The translations under genes were made by a program, and so were the position numbers. A stretch of 64,000 bases of DNA from Helicostylum pulchrum. Lineage: Eukaryota; Mucoromycota; Mucoromycetes; Mucorales; Mucoraceae. Of the stretch, positions 45,601 to 57,600 are shown one piece after another. Numbering within the stretch: the first letter of the stretch is position 1; every line of letters begins with the position of its first letter. The stretch is taken from NCBI GenBank assembly GCA_025677825.1, contig JAIXMO010000084.1, forward strand, positions 1 to 64,000, given 5' to 3'. The notes under the pieces were generated by a model. It was not told where the DNA came from, ran no database searches, and was given only the letters and a program-made list of their open reading frames with translations.

Positions 45601-48600
45601 CTTAGTAACAGTGGTTTCCTTCTTGGTTTCAACTTCAGTTGCAATAGTGTCCTTCTTGTCTTCGACCTTGGTGACAATAGTCTCGACTTCGGCGACAACA
45701 GTTTCCTTCTTGCCTTCAGGCTTAGTGACAACAGTTTCCTTCTTGTCTTCAACCTTAACAACAACAGTTTCCTTCTTGTCTTCAGGCTTAGTGACAACAG
45801 TTTCCTTCTTGTCTTCAACCTTAACAACAACAGTTTCCTTCTTGTCTTCAGGCTTAGTGACAACAGTTTCCTTCTTGTCTTCAACCTTAACAACAACAGT
45901 TTCCTTCTTGTCTTCAGGCTTAGTGACAACAGTTTCCTTCTTGTCTTCGGGCTTGGCAATAATAGTTTCCTTCTTGTCTTCAACACTGGAAACAATGGTC
46001 TCCTTCTTGGCTTCTTCCTTCTTGATTTCAACCTTGGCCTTGGAAAGTTCAACACAAGTGGTCTTCTCTAATTGGGTCTTGACAACTTCGACATCAATCT
46101 TTTCGACGACCTTGGTTTCATCTTCAGATGATTCCTTGATGGTCTTCTTGATATCATCAACTTGAGTCTTAACGGACCAGCCAAGTCTATCGTAGAACGA
46201 GATAGAACCAGATACATCACCAGTAACTTCAGAATCAACACATTCTTGCTTAGATTCCTTAAGAACAACTTCGAGCTTGGCTTCTTCTTCCTTGATAACA
46301 GCATCAATCTCTTCGGTATCCTTACCGACTTCGATCATACCATTGATCTTCTCAACGAAACCAACGAACCAACCATTAGTGCGTTCAGTGGTCTCTTCAA
46401 GCTTATCGCAAGTCTTAGCACCTTCCACTATAGAAATTATTTGTTAGTTTGCTATTTGAAAAAAAAAAAAAAAAAAAAAAAATTAGTACAATCACTTACA
46501 GGTAAGTTCTTCCTTAGAAACAACGACAACTTCAGTGTGCTTCTTCTCTTCTTCAAAGATCTCAACCTTAGCCTTAACAAGTTCGACTTCGGTGGTCTTC
46601 TTGAATTCAGTCTTAACAACTTCGACATCAATCTTTTGGATAACCTTAGAATCGTCTTCAGAGGATTCCTTAATAGTCTTCTTGATCTCGTTCACTTGAG
46701 TATTAATAGACCATTGAAGTCTATCATAGAAAGAGATGGATCCAGAAATAGCATCAGCAGTAACAGTACTGACAAAGTCTTGCTTGGATTCCTTGAGGAC
46801 GACTTGGAGCTTGGCCTCTTCTTCAACAATAACAGCATCGATCTCTTCAGTACACTTACCAACTTCGATCATACCATTGATCTTTTCAACGAAACCGATA
46901 AACCAACCATTAGTACGTTCAGTAGTTTCTTCGAGCTTATCACAAGTCTTGGAACCTTCCACTATAACATAAAACAATATATTAGTTTCGAATAAAATCA
47001 AGATTTTTAAAGTACTTACAAGTGAGTTGATCCTTAGAAACAACAACGATTTCAGCTTCCTTCTTTTCGTCAACTTGAGAAACAATGGTTTCCTTCTTGG
47101 CTTCTTCCTTCTTGATTTCAATCTTGGCCTTGGAAAGTTCAACACAAGTGGTCTTCTCTAATTGGGTCTTGACAACTTCGACATCAATCTTTTCGACGAC
47201 CTTGGTTTCATCTTCAGATGATTCCTTGATGGTCTTCTTGATATCATCAACTTGAGTCTTAACGGACCAGCCAAGTCTATCGTAGAACGAGATAGAACCA
47301 GATACATCACCAGTAACTTCAGAATCAACACATTCTTGCTTAGATTCCTTAAGAACAACTTCGAGCTTGGCTTCTTCTTCCTTGATAACAGCATCAATCT
47401 CTTCGGTATCCTTACCGACTTCGATCATACCATTGATCTTCTCAACGAAACCAACGAACCAACCATTAGTGCGTTCAGTGGTCTCTTCAAGCTTATCGCA
47501 AGTCTTAGCACCTTCCACTATAGAAATTATTTGTTAGTTTGCTATTTGAAAAAAAAAAAAAAAAAAAAAAAATTAGTACAATCACTTACAGGTAAGTTCT
47601 TCCTTAGAAACAACGACAACTTCAGTGTGCTTCTTCTCTTCTTCAAAGATCTCAACCTTAGCCTTAACAAGTTCGACTTCGGTGGTCTTCTTGAATTCAG
47701 TCTTAACAACTTCGACATCAATCTTTTGGATAACCTTAGAATCGTCTTCAGAGGATTCCTTAATAGTCTTCTTGATCTCGTTCACTTGAGTATTAATAGA
47801 CCATTGAAGTCTATCATAGAAAGAGATGGATCCAGAAATAGCATCAGCAGTAACAGTACTGACAAAGTCTTGCTTGGATTCCTTGAGGACGACTTGGAGC
47901 TTGGCCTCTTCTTCAACAATAACAGCATCGATCTCTTCAGTACACTTACCAACTTCGATCATACCATTGATCTTTTCAACGAAACCGATAAACCAACCAT
48001 TAGTACGTTCAGTAGTTTCTTCGAGCTTATCGCAAGTCTTAGAACCTTCCACTATTTTTCAAACAGTTAATATATATATTATAAGCTAAATCTATATATA
48101 TGTATTTTTTTTTTTTTAATACTTACAAGTGAGTTGATCCTTGGTAACAACAACGATCTCAGCTTGCTTCTTGTCTTCAACCTTAGTAACAGTGGTTTCC
48201 TTCTTGGTTTCAACTTCAGTTGCAATAGTGTCCTTCTTGTCTTCGACCTTGGTGACAATAGTCTCGACTTCGGCGACAACAGTTTCCTTCTTGCCTTCAG
48301 GCTTAGTGACAACAGTTTCCTTCTTGTCTTCAACCTTAACAACAACAGTTTCCTTCTTGTCTTCAGGCTTAGTGACAACAGTTTCCTTCTTGTCTTCAAC
48401 CTTAACAACAACAGTTTCCTTCTTGTCTTCAGGCTTAGTGACAACAGTTTCCTTCTTGTCTTCAACCTTAACAACAACAGTTTCCTTCTTGTCTTCAGGC
48501 TTAGTGACAACAGTTTCCTTCTTGTCTTCAACCTTAACAACAACAGTTTCCTTCTTGTCTTCAGGCTTAGTGACAACAGTTTCCTTTTTGTCTTCAACCT

Positions 48601-51600
48601 TAACAACAACAGTTTCCTTCTTGTCTTCAGGCTTAGTGACAACAGTTTCCTTCTTGTCTTCAACCTTAACAACAACAGTTTCCTTCTTGTCTTCAGGCTT
48701 AGTGACAACAGTTTCCTTCTTGTCTTCAACCTTAACAACAACAGTTTCCTTCTTGTCTTCAGGCTTAGTGACAACAGTTTCCTTCTTGTCTTCAACCTTA
48801 ACAACAACAGTTTCCTTCTTGTCTTCAGGCTTAGTGACAACAGTTTCCTTCTTGTCTTCGGGCTTGGCAATAATAGTTTCCTTCTTGTCTTCAACACTGG
48901 AAACAATGGTCTCCTTCTTGGCTTCTTCCTTCTTGATTTCAACCTTGGCCTTGGAAAGTTCAACACAAGTGGTCTTCTCTAATTGGGTCTTGACAACTTC
49001 GACATCAATCTTTTCGACGACCTTGGTTTCATCTTCAGATGATTCCTTGATGGTCTTCTTGATATCATCAACTTGAGTCTTAACGGACCAGCCAAGTCTA
49101 TCGTAGAACGAGATAGAACCAGATACATCACCAGTAACTTCAGAATCAACACATTCTTGCTTAGATTCCTTAAGAACAACTTCGAGCTTGGCTTCTTCTT
49201 CCTTGATAACAGCATCAATCTCTTCGGTATCCTTACCGACTTCGATCATACCATTGATCTTCTCAACGAAACCAACGAACCAACCATTAGTGCGTTCAGT
49301 GGTCTCTTCAAGCTTATCGCAAGTCTTAGCACCTTCCACTATAGAAATTATTTGTTAGTTTGCTATTTGAAAAAAAAAAAAAAAAAAAAAAAATTAGTAC
49401 AATCACTTACAGGTAAGTTCTTCCTTAGAAACAACGACAACTTCAGTGTGCTTCTTCTCTTCTTCAAAGATCTCAACCTTAGCCTTAACAAGTTCGACTT
49501 CGGTGGTCTTCTTGAATTCAGTCTTAACAACTTCGACATCAATCTTTTGGATAACCTTAGAATCGTCTTCAGAGGATTCCTTAATAGTCTTCTTGATCTC
49601 GTTCACTTGAGTATTAATAGACCATTGAAGTCTATCATAGAAAGAGATGGATCCAGAAATAGCATCAGCAGTAACAGTACTGACAAAGTCTTGCTTGGAT
49701 TCCTTGAGGACGACTTGGAGCTTGGCCTCTTCTTCAACAATAACAGCATCGATCTCTTCAGTACACTTACCAACTTCGATCATACCATTGATCTTTTCAA
49801 CGAAACCGATAAACCAACCATTAGTACGTTCAGTAGTTTCTTCGAGCTTATCGCAAGTCTTAGAACCTTCCACTATTTTTCAAACAGTTAATATATATAT
49901 TATAAGCTAAATCTATATATATGTATTTTTTTTTTTTTAATACTTACAAGTGAGTTGATCCTTGGTAACAACAACGATCTCAGCTTGCTTCTTGTCTTCA
50001 ACCTTAGTAACAGTGGTTTCCTTCTTGGTTTCAACTTCAGTTGCAATAGTGTCCTTCTTGTCTTCGACCTTGGTGACAATAGTCTCGACTTCGGCGACAA
50101 CAGTTTCCTTCTTGCCTTCAGGCTTAGTGACAACAGTTTCCTTCTTGTCTTCAACCTTAACAACAACAGTTTCCTTCTTGTCTTCAGGCTTAGTGACAAC
50201 AGTTTCCTTCTTGTCTTCAACCTTAACAACAACAGTTTCCTTCTTGTCTTCAGGCTTAGTGACAACAGTTTCCTTCTTGTCTTCAACCTTAACAACAACA
50301 GTTTCCTTCTTGTCTTCAGGCTTAGTGACAACAGTTTCCTTCTTGTCTTCAACCTTAACAACAACAGTTTCCTTCTTGTCTTCAGGCTTAGTGACAACAG
50401 TTTCCTTCTTGTCTTCGGGCTTGGCAATAATAGTTTCCTTCTTGTCTTCAACACTGGAAACAATGGTCTCCTTCTTGGCTTCTTCCTTCTTGATTTCAAC
50501 CTTGGCCTTGGAAAGTTCAACACAAGTGGTCTTCTCTAATTGGGTCTTGACAACTTCGACATCAATCTTTTCGACGACCTTGGTTTCATCTTCAGATGAT
50601 TCCTTGATGGTCTTCTTGATATCATCAACTTGAGTCTTAACGGACCAGCCAAGTCTATCGTAGAACGAGATAGAACCAGATACATCACCAGTAACTTCAG
50701 AATCAACACATTCTTGCTTAGATTCCTTAAGAACAACTTCGAGCTTGGCTTCTTCTTCCTTGATAACAGCATCAATCTCTTCGGTATCCTTACCGACTTC
50801 GATCATACCATTGATCTTCTCAACGAAACCAACGAACCAACCATTAGTGCGTTCAGTGGTCTCTTCAAGCTTATCGCAAGTCTTAGCACCTTCCACTATA
50901 GAAATTATTTGTTAGTTTGCTATTTGAAAAAAAAAAAAAAAAAAAAAAAATTAGTACAATCACTTACAGGTAAGTTCTTCCTTAGAAACAACGACAACTT
51001 CAGTGTGCTTCTTCTCTTCTTCAAAGATCTCAACCTTAGCCTTAACAAGTTCGACTTCGGTGGTCTTCTTGAATTCAGTCTTAACAACTTCGACATCAAT
51101 CTTTTGGATAACCTTAGAATCGTCTTCAGAGGATTCCTTAATAGTCTTCTTGATCTCGTTCACTTGAGTATTAATAGACCATTGAAGTCTATCATAGAAA
51201 GAGATGGATCCAGAAATAGCATCAGCAGTAACAGTACTGACAAAGTCTTGCTTGGATTCCTTGAGGACGACTTGGAGCTTGGCCTCTTCTTCAACAATAA
51301 CAGCATCGATCTCTTCAGTACACTTACCAACTTCGATCATACCATTGATCTTTTCAACGAAACCGATAAACCAACCATTAGTACGTTCAGTAGTTTCTTC
51401 GAGCTTATCGCAAGTCTTAGAACCTTCCACTATTTTTCAAACAGTTAATATATATATTATAAGCTAAATCTATATATATGTATTTTTTTTTTTTTAATAC
51501 TTACAAGTGAGTTGATCCTTGGTAACAACAACGATCTCAGCTTGCTTCTTGTCTTCAACCTTAGTAACAGTGGTTTCCTTCTTGGTTTCAACTTCAGTTG

Positions 51601-54600
51601 CAATAGTGTCCTTCTTGTCTTCGACCTTGGTGACAATAGTCTCGACTTCGGCGACAACAGTTTCCTTCTTGCCTTCAGGCTTAGTGACAACAGTTTCCTT
51701 CTTGTCTTCAACCTTAACAACAACAGTTTCCTTCTTGTCTTCAGGCTTAGTGACAACAGTTTCCTTCTTGTCTTCAACCTTAACAACAACAGTTTCCTTC
51801 TTGTCTTCAGGCTTAGTGACAACAGTTTCCTTCTTGTCTTCAACCTTAACAACAACAGTTTCCTTCTTGTCTTCAGGCTTAGTGACAACAGTTTCCTTCT
51901 TGTCTTCAACCTTAACAACAACAGTTTCCTTCTTGTCTTCAGGCTTAGTGACAACAGTTTCCTTCTTGTCTTCAACCTTAACAACAACAGTTTCCTTCTT
52001 GTCTTCAGGCTTAGTGACAACAGTTTCCTTCTTGTCTTCGGGCTTGGCAATAATAGTTTCCTTCTTGTCTTCAACACTGGAAACAATGGTCTCCTTCTTG
52101 GCTTCTTCCTTCTTGATTTCAACCTTGGCCTTGGAAAGTTCAACACAAGTGGTCTTCTCTAATTGGGTCTTGACAACTTCGACATCAATCTTTTCGACGA
52201 CCTTGGTTTCATCTTCAGATGATTCCTTGATGGTCTTCTTGATATCATCAACTTGAGTCTTAACGGACCAGCCAAGTCTATCGTAGAACGAGATAGAACC
52301 AGATACATCACCAGTAACTTCAGAATCAACACATTCTTGCTTAGATTCCTTAAGAACAACTTCGAGCTTGGCTTCTTCTTCCTTGATAACAGCATCAATC
52401 TCTTCGGTATCCTTACCGACTTCGATCATACCATTGATCTTCTCAACGAAACCAACGAACCAACCATTAGTGCGTTCAGTGGTCTCTTCAAGCTTATCGC
52501 AAGTCTTAGCACCTTCCACTATAGAAATTATTTGTTAGTTTGCTATTTGAAAAAAAAAAAAAAAAAAAAAAAATTAGTACAATCACTTACAGGTAAGTTC
52601 TTCCTTAGAAACAACGACAACTTCAGTGTGCTTCTTCTCTTCTTCAAAGATCTCAACCTTAGCCTTAACAAGTTCGACTTCGGTGGTCTTCTTGAATTCA
52701 GTCTTAACAACTTCGACATCAATCTTTTGGATAACCTTAGAATCGTCTTCAGAGGATTCCTTAATAGTCTTCTTGATCTCGTTCACTTGAGTATTAATAG
52801 ACCATTGAAGTCTATCATAGAAAGAGATGGATCCAGAAATAGCATCAGCAGTAACAGTACTGACAAAGTCTTGCTTGGATTCCTTGAGGACGACTTGGAG
52901 CTTGGCCTCTTCTTCAACAATAACAGCATCGATCTCTTCAGTACACTTACCAACTTCGATCATACCATTGATCTTTTCAACGAAACCGATAAACCAACCA
53001 TTAGTACGTTCAGTAGTTTCTTCGAGCTTATCGCAAGTCTTAGAACCTTCCACTATTTTTCAAACAGTTAATATATATATTATAAGCTAAATCTATATAT
53101 ATGTATTTTTTTTTTTTTAATACTTACAAGTGAGTTGATCCTTGGTAACAACAACGATCTCAGCTTGCTTCTTGTCTTCAACCTTAGTAACAGTGGTTTC
53201 CTTCTTGGTTTCAACTTCAGTTGCAATAGTGTCCTTCTTGTCTTCGACCTTGGTGACAATAGTCTCGACTTCGGCGACAACAGTTTCCTTCTTGCCTTCA
53301 GGCTTAGTGACAACAGTTTCCTTCTTGTCTTCAACCTTAACAACAACAGTTTCCTTCTTGTCTTCAGGCTTAGTGACAACAGTTTCCTTCTTGTCTTCAA
53401 CCTTAACAACAACAGTTTCCTTCTTGTCTTCAGGCTTAGTGACAACAGTTTCCTTCTTGTCTTCAACCTTAACAACAACAGTTTCCTTCTTGTCTTCAGG
53501 CTTAGTGACAACAGTTTCCTTCTTGTCTTCAACCTTAACAACAACAGTTTCCTTCTTGTCTTCAGGCTTAGTGACAACAGTTTCCTTCTTGTCTTCGGGC
53601 TTGGCAATAATAGTTTCCTTCTTGTCTTCAACACTGGAAACAATGGTCTCCTTCTTGGCTTCTTCCTTCTTGATTTCAACCTTGGCCTTGGAAAGTTCAA
53701 CACAAGTGGTCTTCTCTAATTGGGTCTTGACAACTTCGACATCAATCTTTTCGACGACCTTGGTTTCATCTTCAGATGATTCCTTGATGGTCTTCTTGAT
53801 ATCATCAACTTGAGTCTTAACGGACCAGCCAAGTCTATCGTAGAACGAGATAGAACCAGATACATCACCAGTAACTTCAGAATCAACACATTCTTGCTTA
53901 GATTCCTTAAGAACAACTTCGAGCTTGGCTTCTTCTTCCTTGATAACAGCATCAATCTCTTCGGTATCCTTACCGACTTCGATCATACCATTGATCTTCT
54001 CAACGAAACCAACGAACCAACCATTAGTGCGTTCAGTGGTCTCTTCAAGCTTATCGCAAGTCTTAGCACCTTCCACTATAGAAATTATTTGTTAGTTTGC
54101 TATTTGAAAAAAAAAAAAAAAAAAAAAAAATTAGTACAATCACTTACAGGTAAGTTCTTCCTTAGAAACAACGACAACTTCAGTGTGCTTCTTCTCTTCT
54201 TCAAAGATCTCAACCTTAGCCTTAACAAGTTCGACTTCGGTGGTCTTCTTGAATTCAGTCTTAACAACTTCGACATCAATCTTTTGGATAACCTTAGAAT
54301 CGTCTTCAGAGGATTCCTTAATAGTCTTCTTGATCTCGTTCACTTGAGTATTAATAGACCATTGAAGTCTATCATAGAAAGAGATGGATCCAGAAATAGC
54401 ATCAGCAGTAACAGTACTGACAAAGTCTTGCTTGGATTCCTTGAGGACGACTTGGAGCTTGGCCTCTTCTTCAACAATAACAGCATCGATCTCTTCAGTA
54501 CACTTACCAACTTCGATCATACCATTGATCTTTTCAACGAAACCGATAAACCAACCATTAGTACGTTCAGTAGTTTCTTCGAGCTTATCGCAAGTCTTAG

Positions 54601-57600
54601 AACCTTCCACTATTTTTCAAACAGTTAATATATATATTATAAGCTAAATCTATATATATGTATTTTTTTTTTTTTTAATACTTACAAGTGAGTTGATCCT
54701 TGGTAACAACAACGATCTCAGCTTGCTTCTTGTCTTCAACCTTAGTAACAGTGGTTTCCTTCTTGGTTTCAACTTCAGTTGCAATAGTGTCCTTCTTGTC
54801 TTCGACCTTGGTGACAATATCACCCGCAATAATACCGGCAACATCGGTACCAGTATTCGTATCGGCAACAATTATACCACCAGAGATAATTCCAGGCTCC
54901 TTGTTAATAATAGCAAGTTCCGTAGCAACGTCTTTCTTTACATCGTTGACTTCGGTTACGGATTCAAACTTTTCATTGATTGCACCTACAGTGACCTTAC
55001 CGGTATCTTCAGAAGTAAAATCGACAATTGTCTCGGCTTCTTTCTCATCAGCAATGATAGTTTCAGAATCCTTCTTGACGACATCAACCTTGGTAATAGT
55101 GTCTTCCTCGGTAATAACGCCGACAGTAACCTTTTCGGTATCCTTAGTAATCACGTCACATTCGGTATCCTTCTTGTCAGAAACAACACCAGAAATAACA
55201 CCGGCAATGATACCGCCAGCGATAACGCCGCCGACAATAGCACCGTTCTTCTTGGAATCAGTTTTAGTGGCCGTCTTATCATCAGTAATAACACCAATGG
55301 TAACCTTCTCGGATTCTTCAGTAATAACATCAACCTTAGAACAAGCATCCTTCTCTTCGGTAACAATACCAACAGTGATCTTTTCAGAATCCTTGGTGAC
55401 AACATCGACATCAATGATAGTTTCCTTATCTTCAATAATAGAGCCAGCAATAATACCGCCGGCAACAACACCACCAGAAATAACAGAATCAATTTCAGTG
55501 ATAGTTTCCTTTTGACCAGAGATGACACCTACAGTAATATTTTCAGTCTCGTCAATTTCAGTTACAGTCTTCTTATCGTCAGCGATAACGCCTACAATAA
55601 CGGACTCAGAATCCTTGGTAATGACTTCAACCTTGGATTCAGTATCCTTCTCGGTAGTGATAACACCAACAGTGACCTTTTCAGTCCCCTCAACTTCAGT
55701 GTCAACCTTTTCATATGTATCTTTCTTATCGACAGAAACGACTTCAGAATCCTTGGTAGTGATATCAACCTTGGTTTCAGTTTCCTTCTCGCCAACAATA
55801 AGAGTTTCGGTTTCCTTCTCATCAACAATGATAGTTTCAGAATCCTTCTTGACGACATCAACCTTGGCAATAGTGTCTTCCTCGGTAATAACGCCGACAG
55901 TAGCCTTCTCGGTACCATTCTTGTCAGAAACCACACCAGTAATAATACCTCCGGCAACAATTCCACCGATAACAGTATCGGGAACAGCTGAAGCTTGGTC
56001 CTTAGCTGTATCAATTTTACCAGCAGTTACAGATCCCTTATCATTAACAATTGTTTCAAGAGTTGTGGTCTCACCCTTGGTAATGGCACCAACAGTGATA
56101 GAACTAGAGCCAGTATTAATTTCGTCAATGTTAGAAATTGTCTTCTTGTCATCAGCAATAATATCAATCTTAACAGATTGAGAGTCTTTGTTAATTACAT
56201 CGACCTTCGATAATTTGGAAGCCTCATCGGCTATAACAATAGTGGCTGAAGTTTTGCTATCATCAGTAACGACACCAGACGCTACGGATACGGAGTTATC
56301 GTTGAGAATTTCTGTCTTGGAACCCTCAACTTCGACAACAGAAGATTTGCCTTCCTCGTTAACAACAACAATTGTGGAAGAAGTTGTAGTAGTAGTAACC
56401 TTTTCTAACATTTGATCAATATTCTTGACAATATCAGTTTGGCCATCAACACCGAAAATAGAATCGCAGATTTTGAGTGTGGTATCCTTATCAGTAGATT
56501 CGACAACAGAACATCTGACTCTCTCGATATTAGTCAAAAGGTAACTCTTCATACCAATATAATAAGTGATCAAGTAACGACGTTCTGACCAACTAAGATA
56601 GGTAAGACTAGAAGATAATACACTAATCAAAGCAGCTGATTCATCGATTCTAGAAATGACATCGAGTTCAGCAGCATCAATTATGGTAAGAGTGTCCTTT
56701 TTATAATCAGTAGCTGTTTCGTTATTAATTGACCAAGAAATATCCTTGAGAACATTGGCGAACCAAGTAGAAATATAAGTTTTAGATTCAGTTAAAGTAG
56801 AAACAATTTCAATCTTGGAAGATTGAACATCCTCTTCATCAACACTTTCCATATCTTGTTCCTTCTTGATTTCATCTTCAGAAATAACATCATACTTGTG
56901 AATAACGTCCTTACAATCGTGAATATTAACAGACAATTTGTTCTCGACTTCGTTAGTTAACTTCTTCCAGTTTTCAACAGACACAACGGTAGTGGACTTT
57001 TCAATGTTAGATACAAAATGATCTAATTCGGTAGTAGATTTTTCCATGACGGTAACTAAAGATTTCTCAAACTCCTTCTTGGAAGACTCAGTGAGTGTAG
57101 ACTCAGTCAAAGTAGTTGAGGCAGTTTCGTTTAATTTCTTTAATTCAGCTTGGACTTCTTGATGAGAGTCCTTAATTAACTTTTGGATCTCTTCAGGTTT
57201 GGCACCATTCTTAGAAGCTTCAGAAATACGAATATAAAGAGTTCTGAGCCAGTAACGGATGGTGATTTGGATAGTATCAACAGTAACAAGAACGTTATCA
57301 ACTTCGTGCTCGGGTTTCTTTTGAACTACAACTTGACCAGATGATTCCTTGTCAGAAGTAGATTCCTTCTCAGTCGTGGAGATAATAGTTTCAAACTTCT
57401 TGTCTAAAGCACCACAAGTCTTGGATACAATGTCGGAAACGTTGATTTTATCAACGGAAACAATATCATCAGACTTTAAGTTATTGAGATAAGTAGTACA
57501 CTTGTCAAAAACTTCGGTTTCAAGAGTGTCCTCGGTCTCTTCAATAGATTGCTCGAGAAGGCGACATTCTTTCTTACTAACGGAAGAGCCATAAACGCTA

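Larger units (their letters stand above)
42679..54609 (-). repeat. Tandem array of eight two-exon cassettes (B+A) in the giant gene
   Basis: Eight copies of exon B (462 bases) each followed by exon A (498-1212 bases). Spacing between successive B exons: 1557, 1623, 1557, 1821, 1090, 1491 and about 1624 bases. Both exons code related helical domains of about 125 residues: EGSKTCDKLEETTERTNGWF, EKINGMIEVGK, EEIDAVI-EEEAKLQVVLKESK, SGSISFYDRLQWS, EIKKTIKESSEDD. All exon lengths are multiples of three and every intron is phase 1. The introns are also almost identical, including a T23 tract after exon B and an A/T dinucleotide tract before it. Sequence identity across copies looks close to 100%, with differences at the short fifth A exon and the last A exon. 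Confidence 0.95.

Noticed and set aside
48300..48850. Regular 66-bp repeats at first glance like a CRISPR array
   Set aside because: There are no unique spacers, the repeats are adjacent, in frame and coding, and the organism is a eukaryote.
43929..54628. Many long plus-strand open frames across the cassette array (such as 48141-49076 and 49073-49891)
   Set aside because: The repeats are multiples of three bases, so all frames stay open. The minus strand carries splice sites and domain sequence; the plus-strand products are Leu/Phe/Ser/Asn-rich shadows.
54693..55991. 432-codon plus-strand frame
   Set aside because: It is the antisense of the Val/Ile/Asp/Lys repeat exon of the giant gene; Asn/Leu-rich with no domain.
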